From positions 1 to 64,000 of the forward strand of contig CAJUKE010000005.1 of assembly GCA_910587075.1 (NCBI GenBank): DNA of 64,000 bases, in the 5' to 3' direction. Source of the stretch: an uncultured Muribaculaceae bacterium. GTDB taxonomy: Bacteria; Bacteroidota; Bacteroidia; Bacteroidales; Muribaculaceae. The position numbers and the translations under genes were made by a program. The notes below the pieces were generated by a model. It made no database searches and was not told where the DNA came from. It saw nothing but the letters and a program-made list of their open reading frames with translations. Of the stretch, positions 17,111 to 24,591 are shown one piece after another. The stretch's first letter is position 1. Each line of letters opens with the position of its first letter.

Positions 17111-18376
17111 ATGACAAAAAAGTTGAATATGAAACGCTTCACAGCCACAATGCGCAAGCTCTCTCTCGTCGCGGCGGCGACCCTATGCGGGGTTTCCGGC
17201 GCCGTGGCCCAGAGCTACTACGACGACGATATTTATTACGATGCCTCCAAGGCCACACCCAAGCCCCAAAAGCAGCAGACACGCCTGGCCCAGCCCCAAC
17301 AGCAGCAGACGCTCTACTACTTCGACGGCTCGGAGTATGTACCCTGGACACAGGCCGGCATTTACCCGGCCGCGTCGGAATACGCTCCTACCGGCACCTC
17401 GACCCGCGACGTCGACGAGTACAACCGCCGCGGGACTTACCAGGCTGCCAACCAGCCCGACTCAATATCGCTCGCCGAATTTGAGCAGATGTCGGCCATG
17501 AGCAACACCGAGCGCCTGGCCCGATTCCACGACTCGCAGGCCGCGAAGGACGCCGTGCCCGAGGTTGACTTCAACGAACTGGGCGACGAATCGTATGCCG
17601 ACGCATACTACGGCGGCAACGGCACTACGACGATCGTGGCAGTGCCAACCTCTTCGGTGAGCTTCAACTTCGGGGTAGGCTACCCCTACTATTATAACTC
17701 GTGGTACGGCGGATGGCCCTACTACAGCTATTCCTGGCCCTACAGTTCCTGGTATTGGAACGACTGGTACGGCCCCGGATGGGGTCCATCCTGGGGTTGG
17801 GGTCCGTCGTGGGGCTGGGGCTGGGGGCCCTCGTGGGGCGCGCCCTACCCTCCCTACCACTGGGGCTGGGGTGGTGGCCGCTACTACAACGACCCTCCCG
17901 GCGCTATCAGGCCTAACCGCCCCATGGCCGGAGACTCCAACGGCAACCGCTATTATGGCAGCTACGGCTCGGGCAACCGGGGCAGCATCTACAACTCCAA
18001 CGGACGCCGCCCCTCGGCTACCGTCAATGGCTCGGCCAGCCGTCCGGCCACATCCACCCGTCCCGGTTACGCGGCTCCCGTGAGCCGACCCACCACCGGC
18101 ACCACACCCGCCGGCAGCTATTCGGGAGGCAGAGGGCGCGCCTCGTCGACCTACCAGTACGGCGGCTCCTCCACAAACCGCCCCTCCACAAACCGCCCCT
18201 CCACTCCGGCCTACAACAACTCCGGCACCAGCCGTCCCTCCTCCACCCCGAGCTATTCGGGTAGCCGAGGCGGGAACGCCTCGGGTGGCTACTCGGGTAG
18301 CCGCGGCGGTTACTCCGGCGGTGGCGTTGGCCGTTCGAGCGGCGGAGGTTACTCCGGCAGCCGCGGTCGCCGATAA
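17111..18376 (+). CDS. Secreted low-complexity W/G/Y-rich protein
   Basis: Function unknown. A signal peptide ends near AVAQ (about residue 34); the ATG at 17132 is an alternative start. Then come an acidic and tyrosine-rich stretch (YYDDDIYYD), a glutamine-rich stretch, a middle region of ordinary composition (about 100-170), a tract of Trp, Gly, Pro and Tyr with repeats of GWGPSWG (about 195-260), and a Ser/Gly/Arg/Tyr-rich tail with repeats of YSGSRGG to the end. Similar proteins occur widely in Bacteroidota. A TATATTTG box at 17046-17053 could be the -7 element. The tail resembles disordered or surface-coating sequences. Confidence 0.75.
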   Translation: MTKKLNMKRFTATMRKLSLVAAATLCGVSGAVAQSYYDDDIYYDASKATPKPQKQQTRLAQPQQQQTLYYFDGSEYVPWTQAGIYPAASEYAPTGTSTRDVDEYNRRGTYQAANQPDSISLAEFEQMSAMSNTERLARFHDSQAAKDAVPEVDFNELGDESYADAYYGGNGTTTIVAVPTSSVSFNFGVGYPYYYNSWYGGWPYYSYSWPYSSWYWNDWYGPGWGPSWGWGPSWGWGWGPSWGAPYPPYHWGWGGGRYYNDPPGAIRPNRPMAGDSNGNRYYGSYGSGNRGSIYNSNGRRPSATVNGSASRPATSTRPGYAAPVSRPTTGTTPAGSYSGGRGRASSTYQYGGSSTNRPSTNRPSTPAYNNSGTSRPSSTPSYSGSRGGNASGGYSGSRGGYSGGGVGRSSGGGYSGSRGRR

Positions 18377-18430
18377 CCCCATACGGCGCTACTTCCCCTC
18401 ATAACACCCTCTTAAAACTCATACCCCAAT

Positions 18431-20110
18431 ATGAACAAGCTGATTACCAACAGATATATGCTCGCCGCGGCCTTAATGGCCGCGACGGGTGCCGGAGCCG
18501 CGGCGCAGAGCGCCGTCGACGCCTACAACCTGTCGCAGACCGAGCTGCGCGGTACCGCCAGGTTTATGTCGATGGCCGGAGCCTTCACCGCCCTCGGAGG
18601 CGACATATCGACCCTCAACCAGAACCCCGGCGGCATAGGCGTGTACCGCGGCAGCGACATCGGCTTCACGTTCGACGTGAACATGATGAACGCCAAGACC
18701 TCGGGCAACCTCTCAGGCGGCCGCGACAACAGTTTCACAAAATGCGATGTCAACGACTTCGGATACATCGGCACCGTGAACCTCGGCAACTCCGGGCTCC
18801 AGACCATCTCCTGGGGTGTCAGCTACGCGCGCCTTAACTCCTTCAACCGCCAGTATTCCGGCGTGGGGATGCCCCTGAGCACCTCTATGTCGAATTACAT
18901 AACCACCTTCACCGACGGCTATGACCCGGGGGCGCTCTTCGACGACGGCTCCGACAACAATCCTTACCAGGACTACTCGGCCAACGCCCCCAACTGGCTC
19001 AGCGTGCTCGCCTTCAACGGCGGACTGGTGACGCCGCAGGTCGGGGTTGACGCCGAGGGGCAGCCTTATGAGTCTGACGTTTACGACGGGTTGTTCCAGT
19101 ACCAGGAGGTGGGCGACGGAGCCGGGGGCGTGATCCCCGCGACCACCGGCACCGGGGCGATGACCGTAAACGAGTCGGGCTACACCGACGAGTATTCGAT
19201 CAACTTCGGCGGCAACGTGTCGAACGTCGTCTACTGGGGAATCGGCATCGGCATTACCGACTTGGGATACACCCAGAACTCGACTTACACCGAAAGCCTG
19301 GCCAACGCCGACGTACCCGTAAAAGGCGATATGGGCATCCAGCCGGGCAACGGCGGCTTCCAGCTCTCCAACTGGAAACACGTCAGCGGCACGGGCGTCA
19401 ACGTGAAGCTCGGCCTCATACTCAAGCCGATCAACGAGCTCCGCATAGGAGTGGCGTTCCACACGCCTACCTACTGGTCGATGACCACCTCCTACAACGG
19501 TCGCATCGACTCGCGGTTCAGCTCCGGTTTCCAGTCGCCCGACTACAATGAAACCCCCACCGCCACTTACGACTGGCAGCTCCACTCACCCTGGAAATTC
19601 ATGGTGGGCGTGGCCGGGGTGATCGGTGGCCGCGGCATCATCAGCGCCGACTACGAATACCAGGCTTACAACGCGATGAACACCCGCGACGCCGACGGCA
19701 CAGAGTTTGACTACTTCACCGGCGACATTAAAAACTACTTCAAGGCATCGAACACGCTGCGCATAGGCGGCGAGTTCCGCGTCACCCCCCAGTTCAGCAT
19801 CCGCGCCGGCTACAGCTACACGGCTTCAAACCTCAAGGAGGATGTCAAGAACAGCAACCTCGAAGTGTACACCAACGGCACCAACCCGGCCTACACCTTC
19901 GACTCCGACACGCAGTACATAACCTGCGGCCTGGGCTACCGCTTCAGCGGCTTCTACGCCGACCTGGCCTACGTCTACAAGCACCGCGAGTCGACCTACC
20001 GCGCCTTCACATCGTTCAAGGACTACGACGGCTACTGGTACGACGGCCCCTCGGCCAAAGTGACCGACAACAACTCGCAGCTCGTGTTCACCATCGGATA
20101 CCGATTCTGA
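18431..20110 (+). CDS. OmpP1/FadL-type outer-membrane transport protein
   Basis: A 559-residue outer-membrane beta-barrel. After a signal peptide (cleavage near GAAAQS) comes YNLSQTELRGTARFMSMAGAFTALGGDISTLNQNPGGIG, the Bacteroidota form of the FadL N-terminal hatch region, here shown only as its characteristic pattern of Ala/Gly and the NPGG motif. Barrel strands follow, ending in the aromatic C-terminus FTIGYRF. FadL relatives carry long-chain fatty acids or other hydrophobic compounds; the substrate here is unknown. It starts 54 nt behind the W/G/Y-rich protein gene and may share its transcript. Confidence 0.83.
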   Translation: MNKLITNRYMLAAALMAATGAGAAAQSAVDAYNLSQTELRGTARFMSMAGAFTALGGDISTLNQNPGGIGVYRGSDIGFTFDVNMMNAKTSGNLSGGRDNSFTKCDVNDFGYIGTVNLGNSGLQTISWGVSYARLNSFNRQYSGVGMPLSTSMSNYITTFTDGYDPGALFDDGSDNNPYQDYSANAPNWLSVLAFNGGLVTPQVGVDAEGQPYESDVYDGLFQYQEVGDGAGGVIPATTGTGAMTVNESGYTDEYSINFGGNVSNVVYWGIGIGITDLGYTQNSTYTESLANADVPVKGDMGIQPGNGGFQLSNWKHVSGTGVNVKLGLILKPINELRIGVAFHTPTYWSMTTSYNGRIDSRFSSGFQSPDYNETPTATYDWQLHSPWKFMVGVAGVIGGRGIISADYEYQAYNAMNTRDADGTEFDYFTGDIKNYFKASNTLRIGGEFRVTPQFSIRAGYSYTASNLKEDVKNSNLEVYTNGTNPAYTFDSDTQYITCGLGYRFSGFYADLAYVYKHRESTYRAFTSFKDYDGYWYDGPSAKVTDNNSQLVFTIGYRF

Positions 20111-20193
20111 CGACTTGTTAAACAACAATTGTTAATCCACACCCGCGACGAGGCGGAGAGTGAACCTTTACGGCTTAACGGCGTTTTGCTAAT

Positions 20194-20234
20194 AGAGCCG
20201 CGGCTGGCAACCAGGTTGCCCCGGCCGCGGCTCT
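20194..20234 (+). terminator. Long compound hairpin between the FadL-like gene and the SOD gene
   Basis: Outer arms AGAGCCGCGGC (20194-20204) and GCCGCGGCTCT (20224-20234) enclose an inner stem GGCAACC/GGTTGCC (20206-20212/20214-20220). There is no U-tract, so this may be a terminator or a structured leader of the SOD gene. Confidence 0.55.
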
Positions 20235-20265
20235 CGCCTTATGTATTAACCAAAACACGACAACG

Positions 20266-20841
20266 ATGAAATACACCCAGCCCGAACTCCCCTACGCCCA
20301 CGACGCGCTCGAACCCGCCATCTCGGCGCGCACCGTCGACTACCACTACGGCAAACACGAAAAAGCATATATCGACAACCTCAACAACCTCATCGAGGGC
20401 ACAGAGTTTGCCGAACTTCCCCTTGAGGAAATCATCCGCGACGCCAAAGGCCCGCTTTTCAACAACGCCTCCCAGGCGTGGAACCACATATTCTACTTCT
20501 TCTCATTCTCGCCCGACGGCGGCGGAGAGCCCGAAGGGGAACTCCGCGAGGCCATCGACCGCGACTTCGGCTCGTTCGAGAACTTCAAGAAGGAGTTTGT
20601 CGACGCCGGAGTCAAGCTCTTCGGCTCGGGATGGGTGTGGCTCTCGCGCGACAGCGAGGGCAAGCTCTTCATCACCCAGGAGGCGAATGCCGGCAACCCC
20701 ATGACAAAGGGGCTCACCCCGATTCTGACCTTCGACGTGTGGGAGCATGCCTACTACCTTGACTATCAGAATCTCCGAAAGGACGCCCTCGAACACCTGT
20801 GGGACATTATCGACTGGCCCATCGTCGAAGGGCGCTACTGA
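20266..20841 (+). CDS. sodB: Superoxide dismutase, Fe type
   Basis: Converts superoxide to hydrogen peroxide and oxygen in the cytoplasm. The 191-residue protein has the metal ligands H27 (YHYGKH), H74 (AWNHIFYF), D157 and H161 (FDVWEHAYY). The Gln in NNASQAWNH near position 70 is the outer-sphere residue typical of iron enzymes. Bacteroides enzymes of this family can work with Fe or Mn, so metal use is inferred. Length and start are normal. The upstream hairpin at 20194-20234 lies in the probable leader. Confidence 0.96.
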   Translation: MKYTQPELPYAHDALEPAISARTVDYHYGKHEKAYIDNLNNLIEGTEFAELPLEEIIRDAKGPLFNNASQAWNHIFYFFSFSPDGGGEPEGELREAIDRDFGSFENFKKEFVDAGVKLFGSGWVWLSRDSEGKLFITQEANAGNPMTKGLTPILTFDVWEHAYYLDYQNLRKDALEHLWDIIDWPIVEGRY

Positions 20842-20935
20842 AACGATACAGGCGCCTCATCACGCGCCAACACTTATTAATGGATTTTAACCCCATTAAC
20901 TTCAACCTCTTACGATTACTCATTGTTCTTAGTAT

Positions 20936-20967
20936 AGAAACTGAAAGAGTAACAGAAACTGAAAGAG
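20936..20967 (+). repeat. 14-bp direct repeat in AT-rich spacer
   Basis: AGAAACTGAAAGAG occurs at 20936-20949 and again at 20954-20967, 18 nt apart. The repeats lie in an AT-rich spacer between the SOD gene and the DUF1015 gene, ahead of an intrinsic terminator. No protein is recognised. Confidence 0.7.
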
Positions 20968-21000
20968 CACTTAATTGTAAGCATAATGTGATGAATGGAG

Positions 21001-21035
21001 AGAGTGGCACTCGTGAGAGCCCCACTCTTTTTTTA
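21001..21035 (+). terminator. Intrinsic terminator
   Basis: Arms AGAGTGG (21001-21007) and CCACTCT (21022-21028) are followed directly by a run of eight T. It could end the SOD message or a short RNA from the spacer. Confidence 0.8.
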
Positions 21036-21175
21036 TACCCCAACCGCTGGCGCCCTTAACAATTCGCCTGTACGCGAAAAATAATTCATATTTCTAAAGG
21101 GATATTTGGAAAAGTGCCGACTGATTCGCTATATTTGCGGATAATCAATACAAACCTTAAATTCTACACGAAACC

Positions 21176-22420
21176 ATGGCTAAAGTGAAACCCTTCCGCG
21201 GCATCCGCCCGCCGAAAGAGATGATCGAACAGGTGGCGTCGCGCCCCTACGACGTGCTCAACTCCGAAGAGGCCCGACGCGAAGCCGAAGGCAACCCGAA
21301 ATCGTTGTACCACATCATAAAACCCGAAATCGACTTCGAACCCGGTACCGACGAGCACGACCCCAAAGTTTACGACAAGGCCGTGGAAAACTTCCGCGCT
21401 TTCCGCGAAAACGGATGGCTCGTGCAGGACGACGAGGACCGCTACTACATCTACGCCCAGACTATGGATGGGCGCACCCAATACGGCATCGTGATCGCAG
21501 CCAACGTACACGACTATGTGAACGGTGTGATCAAGAAGCACGAGCTCACCCGCCGCGACAAGGAGGACGACCGCATGAAGCACGTGCGCGTCAACAACGC
21601 CAACGTCGAGCCGGTGTTCTTCGCGTTCCCCGACAACGAACGCCTCGAAGCGATAATCCGCCAGGTAGCCGCCGGAACTCCCGAATACGACTTCGTGGCG
21701 CCCGACGGCTTCGGCCACCACTTCTGGGTTGTCGACGACCCCGCGATGATACAGACCATCACCGAGGAATTCGAGGCAATGCCCCACCTCTACATCGCCG
21801 ACGGCCACCACCGCTCGGCAGCCGCGGCCCGCGTCGGCCTCGAAAAGGCCGAGCAGAACCCCGGCCATTCCGGCGACGAGGAGTACAACTACTTCCTGGC
21901 TGTGGCATTCCCCGCATCGCACCTGCGCATTATCGACTACAACCGCGTTGTCCGCGACCTCAACGGCCTAACCCCCGCCGAATTCCTCGCAAAGCTCGAC
22001 AAGGACTTCATCGTTGAGGAGAATGGTGCGGAAATCTATACCCCGCGGCAGCTTCACAACTTCTCGCTCTACCTCGGAGGCAAATGGTACTCGCTGACCC
22101 CGCGCGAAGGGCGCTTCGACGACTCCGATCCGATAGGGGTGCTCGATGTGACGATCTCTTCCGACCTCATACTCCGCGACATCCTGGGCATCACCGACCT
22201 CCGCTCCGACAAGCGCATCGACTTCGTCGGCGGCATCCGCGGCCTGGGCGAGCTCCGCGACCGCGTCGACTCCGGCGAAATGGCTATGGCCCTGGCCCTT
22301 TACCCCGTTTCGATGAAGCAGCTGATCGACATTGCCGACACAGGCAACATCATGCCCCCGAAGACCACCTGGTTCGAGCCCAAACTCCGCTCCGGCCTGG
22401 TAATCCACTCGCTCGACTAA
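21176..22420 (+). CDS. DUF1015 family protein
   Basis: A conserved cytoplasmic protein of 414 residues, function unknown. Typical family text is the start VKPFRGIRPP, SRPYDVLNSEEA, NPKSLYHIIKPE and the His-rich YIADGHHRSAAA near residue 210, which looks like an active site. DUF1015 genes often lie near serine-biosynthesis genes in Bacteroidota, but here the neighbours are the SOD gene and a small lipoprotein. A 12-bp hairpin at 22452-22502 follows. Confidence 0.88.
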   Translation: MAKVKPFRGIRPPKEMIEQVASRPYDVLNSEEARREAEGNPKSLYHIIKPEIDFEPGTDEHDPKVYDKAVENFRAFRENGWLVQDDEDRYYIYAQTMDGRTQYGIVIAANVHDYVNGVIKKHELTRRDKEDDRMKHVRVNNANVEPVFFAFPDNERLEAIIRQVAAGTPEYDFVAPDGFGHHFWVVDDPAMIQTITEEFEAMPHLYIADGHHRSAAAARVGLEKAEQNPGHSGDEEYNYFLAVAFPASHLRIIDYNRVVRDLNGLTPAEFLAKLDKDFIVEENGAEIYTPRQLHNFSLYLGGKWYSLTPREGRFDDSDPIGVLDVTISSDLILRDILGITDLRSDKRIDFVGGIRGLGELRDRVDSGEMAMALALYPVSMKQLIDIADTGNIMPPKTTWFEPKLRSGLVIHSLD

Positions 22421-22451
22421 GCATCAACAACTTAAACCACTAACAAACAAA

Positions 22452-22502
22452 AAGGAAGGGGATACCGCTCAACTATAATGATCGAGCCGCATCCCCTTCC
22501 TT
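22452..22502 (+). terminator. Hairpin after the DUF1015 gene
   Basis: Arms AAGGAAGGGGAT (22452-22463) and ATCCCCTTCCTT (22491-22502) pair perfectly over 12 bp around a 27-nt loop; TTGATTTTG follows. Confidence 0.7.
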
Positions 22503-22602
22503 GATTTTGCAAAAGCGCTTCACAATATCACGCTCAAACATCATACGGCGCCTTTGTCAGCCTTCGGCCTGGATGGTGTACCGGCGGTGCGCCCGGATAG
22601 GG

Positions 22603-22730
22603 GGCGGTGCGTCAGAGTGGTGCGGATGGCAGGAGCCGGAGTCCGAGCGCCGATGGGAGCGACCTAAGGGTCGTGACCGAGGCCGAGAGGCTCCGGCGAC
22701 GAACCAGGCGCGCCGCTATCACGCACCGCC
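22603..22730. ncRNA. Candidate structured RNA, unassigned
   Basis: A GC-rich 128-nt segment without a convincing protein. It is closed by a perfect 10-bp pairing of GGCGGTGCGT (22603-22612) with ACGCACCGCC (22721-22730). Inside it GCCGGAG (22635-22641) pairs with CTCCGGC (22691-22697), and GCGACC (22659-22664) pairs with GGTCGT (22669-22674) across a TAAG loop. I cannot match it to RNase P, tmRNA, SRP or 6S RNA. Strand is undetermined. A two-way terminator follows at 22741-22780. High GC raises the chance of accidental pairing. Confidence 0.3.
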
Positions 22731-22740
22731 AATACAGCAC

Positions 22741-22780
22741 AAAAAAAGAGGAAGCGAAAATCGCATCCTCTTTATTTTTT
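22741..22780. terminator. Bidirectional intrinsic terminator
   Basis: AAAGAGGAAGCGA (22745-22757) pairs with TCGCATCCTCTTT (22761-22773) with one A-A mismatch and an AAA loop. T-runs flank it on both strands, so it can end the leftward lipoprotein message and any rightward transcript. Confidence 0.85.
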
Positions 22781-22820
22781 GCTGTTATCTTTCAGCTCTG
22801 TCTTACAACAGGCTTGCGGA

Positions 22821-23039
22821 TTACTGAGCGGCAGCTTCGGTAGCAACCTCGGTAGCGGCAGCAGCAACAGTGTCGGTAGCGGCAGCAGCGGAGTCAGCTA
22901 CTTCTTCTACTACAGCAACTTCTTCTACTACAGCTACGGTGTCCTGAGCTTCAGCAGCTTCAGCGTTCTCAGCCTTGTTGCCGCAGGATACCATTGCGAA
23001 ACCTGCGATCACAGCGAAAGAAAGGAATAACTTTTTCAT
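22821..23039 (-). CDS. Small Ala/Glu/Val-rich lipoprotein
   Basis: A 72-residue protein starting MKKLFLSFAVIAGFAMVSCG, with a lipobox FAMVSC and lipidated Cys19. The mature part is only Ala, Glu, Val, Thr and Asp in repeats such as VAVVEEVAVVEEVA and TDTVAAAATEVATEAAA, so it is acidic, low-complexity and probably extended or helical. Such short lipoproteins are common in Bacteroidota and have no known role; a periplasmic spacer or Lpp-like role is only a guess. A two-way terminator lies 41 nt past its stop. Confidence 0.8.
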   Translation of the reverse strand: MKKLFLSFAVIAGFAMVSCGNKAENAEAAEAQDTVAVVEEVAVVEEVADSAAAATDTVAAAATEVATEAAAQ

Positions 23040-23272
23040 TTTCGTGTTGTGAGTTAAATAATAAAACAATATTTTGTGCTTCAAAAACACTGCAAAGTTA
23101 CGACTTATTTTCAAGTCACCAAAAAAAAACCGGCTTTTTTTAACCCCTTTATATGTTTTGCAACATAAATTTCGGGGGAATTCCGTATCTTTGCACCGCG
23201 TTTCCGCCCCGCGGAACATGCTGCCAAAACGTCAACACATTATAAACAACATATCAATCTGATTAATTGATT

Positions 23273-24151
23273 ATGAAAGTATTTATGTTCCCCGGCCAGG
23301 GTTCCCAGTTTGTTGGGATGGGCAAGGACCTCTACGACAACAACCCCGTTGCCAAAGAGATGTTTGAGAAAGCCAACGAGATTCTCGGCTTCCGCATCAC
23401 CGACCTTATGTTTGAAGGCACCGAAGAGGACCTCAAGCAGACAAAGGTGACCCAGCCCGCCGTGTTCCTCCACTCCGTGATCCTCGCCAAGACCCTCGGC
23501 GACGACTTCAAGCCCGCCATGGTGGCCGGACACTCGCTCGGCGAGTTCTCCGCCCTCACCGCCGCCGGCGCCCTGAGCTTCGAGGACGGCCTCAAGCTCG
23601 TGGCCATCCGTGCGCAGGCCATGCAGAAGGCATGCGAGGCCAACCCCTCGACTATGGCCGCCATCATCGGCCTCCCCGACGAAAAGGTTGAGGAAATCTG
23701 CGCCAACACCGACGGCGTGGTTGTTTGCGCCAACTACAACACCCCCGGCCAGATCGTTATCTCCGGCGAAATCGACGCCGTTGACCGCGCCTGCGCCGCA
23801 CTGACCGAGGCCGGTGCCAAGCGCGCCCTGAAGCTCAAAGTGGGCGGCGCCTTCCACTCGCCCCTCATGGAGCCCGCCCGCGCCGAACTGGCAAAGGCCA
23901 TCGAAGCAGCCGAAATCCACGAGCCGGTTTGCCCCGTTTACCAGAACGTCGACGGCATGCCCCACACCGACCCCGCCGAAATCAAGGCCAACCTCATCGC
24001 TCAGCTCACCGGCCAGGTACGCTGGGCCCAGAGCGTGAGCCGCATGGTTGAGGCAGGTGCCGACGAATTCGTGGAAGTAGGTCCCGGCAAGGCCCTCCAG
24101 GGCATGGTTGCCAAGATCGCCCGCGGCGCCGCCATCTCCGGCATGCAGTAA
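23273..24151 (+). CDS. fabD: Malonyl-CoA:ACP transacylase
   Basis: Loads malonyl groups from CoA onto acyl carrier protein for type II fatty acid synthesis in the cytoplasm. The 292-residue protein begins MKVFMFPGQGSQ, has nucleophile S88 in GHSLGEFS and catalytic H195 in GGAFHSPLM. Length is normal. I start at the ATG at 23273; a TTG two codons earlier is possible. A TATCTTTG -7-like box at 23186-23193 gives a leader of about 75 nt. The gene stands alone and ends before a hairpin-rich spacer. Confidence 0.96.
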   Translation: MKVFMFPGQGSQFVGMGKDLYDNNPVAKEMFEKANEILGFRITDLMFEGTEEDLKQTKVTQPAVFLHSVILAKTLGDDFKPAMVAGHSLGEFSALTAAGALSFEDGLKLVAIRAQAMQKACEANPSTMAAIIGLPDEKVEEICANTDGVVVCANYNTPGQIVISGEIDAVDRACAALTEAGAKRALKLKVGGAFHSPLMEPARAELAKAIEAAEIHEPVCPVYQNVDGMPHTDPAEIKANLIAQLTGQVRWAQSVSRMVEAGADEFVEVGPGKALQGMVAKIARGAAISGMQ

Positions 24152-24178
24152 TCCGCCACCACACCAACACCAATATCC

Positions 24179-24225
24179 GGGTCGGAGACCTCGCGCATAT
24201 TAACCTTGCGCCAGGTCTCCGACCT
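24179..24225. repeat. GGTCGGAGACC palindromic hairpin, copy 1
   Basis: GGTCGGAGACCT (24180-24191) pairs with AGGTCTCCGACC (24213-24224) over 12 bp, continued by an inner 5-bp GCGCA/TGCGC stem. TTGCTTTT follows, so it may terminate fabD transcription. Confidence 0.75.
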
Positions 24226-24278
24226 TGCTTTTCGCCTATGAATAGACTCCTCTCCATCAATAGCAGACCAACTGCCTC

Positions 24279-24386
24279 TCCTTCAAGGAACCATTTACCA
24301 CCACCACCCATTCAAGGCATCGTTAATCTGACTCCATCAAGGAATCATTAACCGCCGCACCATTAAGGCATCGCTAACCGACACCC
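24279..24386. repeat. Imperfect 26-bp tandem repeats
   Basis: Three units of 26 bp (24309-24334, 24335-24360, 24361-24386) share the pattern CAT(T)(C)AAGGMATCRYTAAYC; a weaker fourth copy starts near 24279. Units are too diverged and too short for a CRISPR array, and there are no spacers. Confidence 0.55.
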
Positions 24387-24429
24387 CTCCTTCAATTCAT
24401 CTCGTCCGCCAAACATCTCTCACTTACGC

Positions 24430-24448
24430 CCAAGGTCGGAGACCTTGG
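24430..24448. repeat. GGTCGGAGACC palindrome, copy 2
   Basis: CCAAGGTC and GACCTTGG (24430-24437 and 24441-24448) form a perfect 8-bp stem around GGA. It is the same core as the flanking hairpins. Confidence 0.75.
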
Positions 24449-24516
24449 ACATTGGAAACCCCACAATAAGCGGCGCAGCCGCGGTTTGTGGGGACTTATG
24501 TCGGGGGCGTATAAAG

Positions 24517-24567
24517 CAAGGTCGGAGACCTTGCACAACATCAATTCGTGCGAGGTCTCCGACCTTG
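24517..24567. repeat. GGTCGGAGACC long hairpin, copy 3
   Basis: 24517-24536 pairs with 24548-24567 over 20 bp with a single G-T wobble and an 11-nt loop. It lies just past the stop of the leftward DUF4270 gene and can serve as its terminator. Confidence 0.8.
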
Positions 24568-24591
24568 TATGCTAACAACTATTATCGGGCG

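Noticed and set aside
20880..21059. A 59-codon ORF between the SOD and DUF1015 genes
   Set aside because: It reads through an intrinsic terminator and a direct repeat and has no recognisable protein features.
22603..22730. Assignment of the structured segment to SRP RNA, 6S RNA or RNase P RNA
   Set aside because: I cannot find the GGAAGCAGC-type SRP loop, the 6S central bubble or the RNase P core motifs on either strand.
22607..22843. A 78-codon ORF in the GC-rich segment before the small lipoprotein
   Set aside because: It crosses a two-way terminator and the stop of the opposite gene, and is Arg-rich as expected of a shadow.
24279..24386. Possible CRISPR array
   Set aside because: Units are contiguous with no spacers, are poorly conserved, and no cas genes are near.
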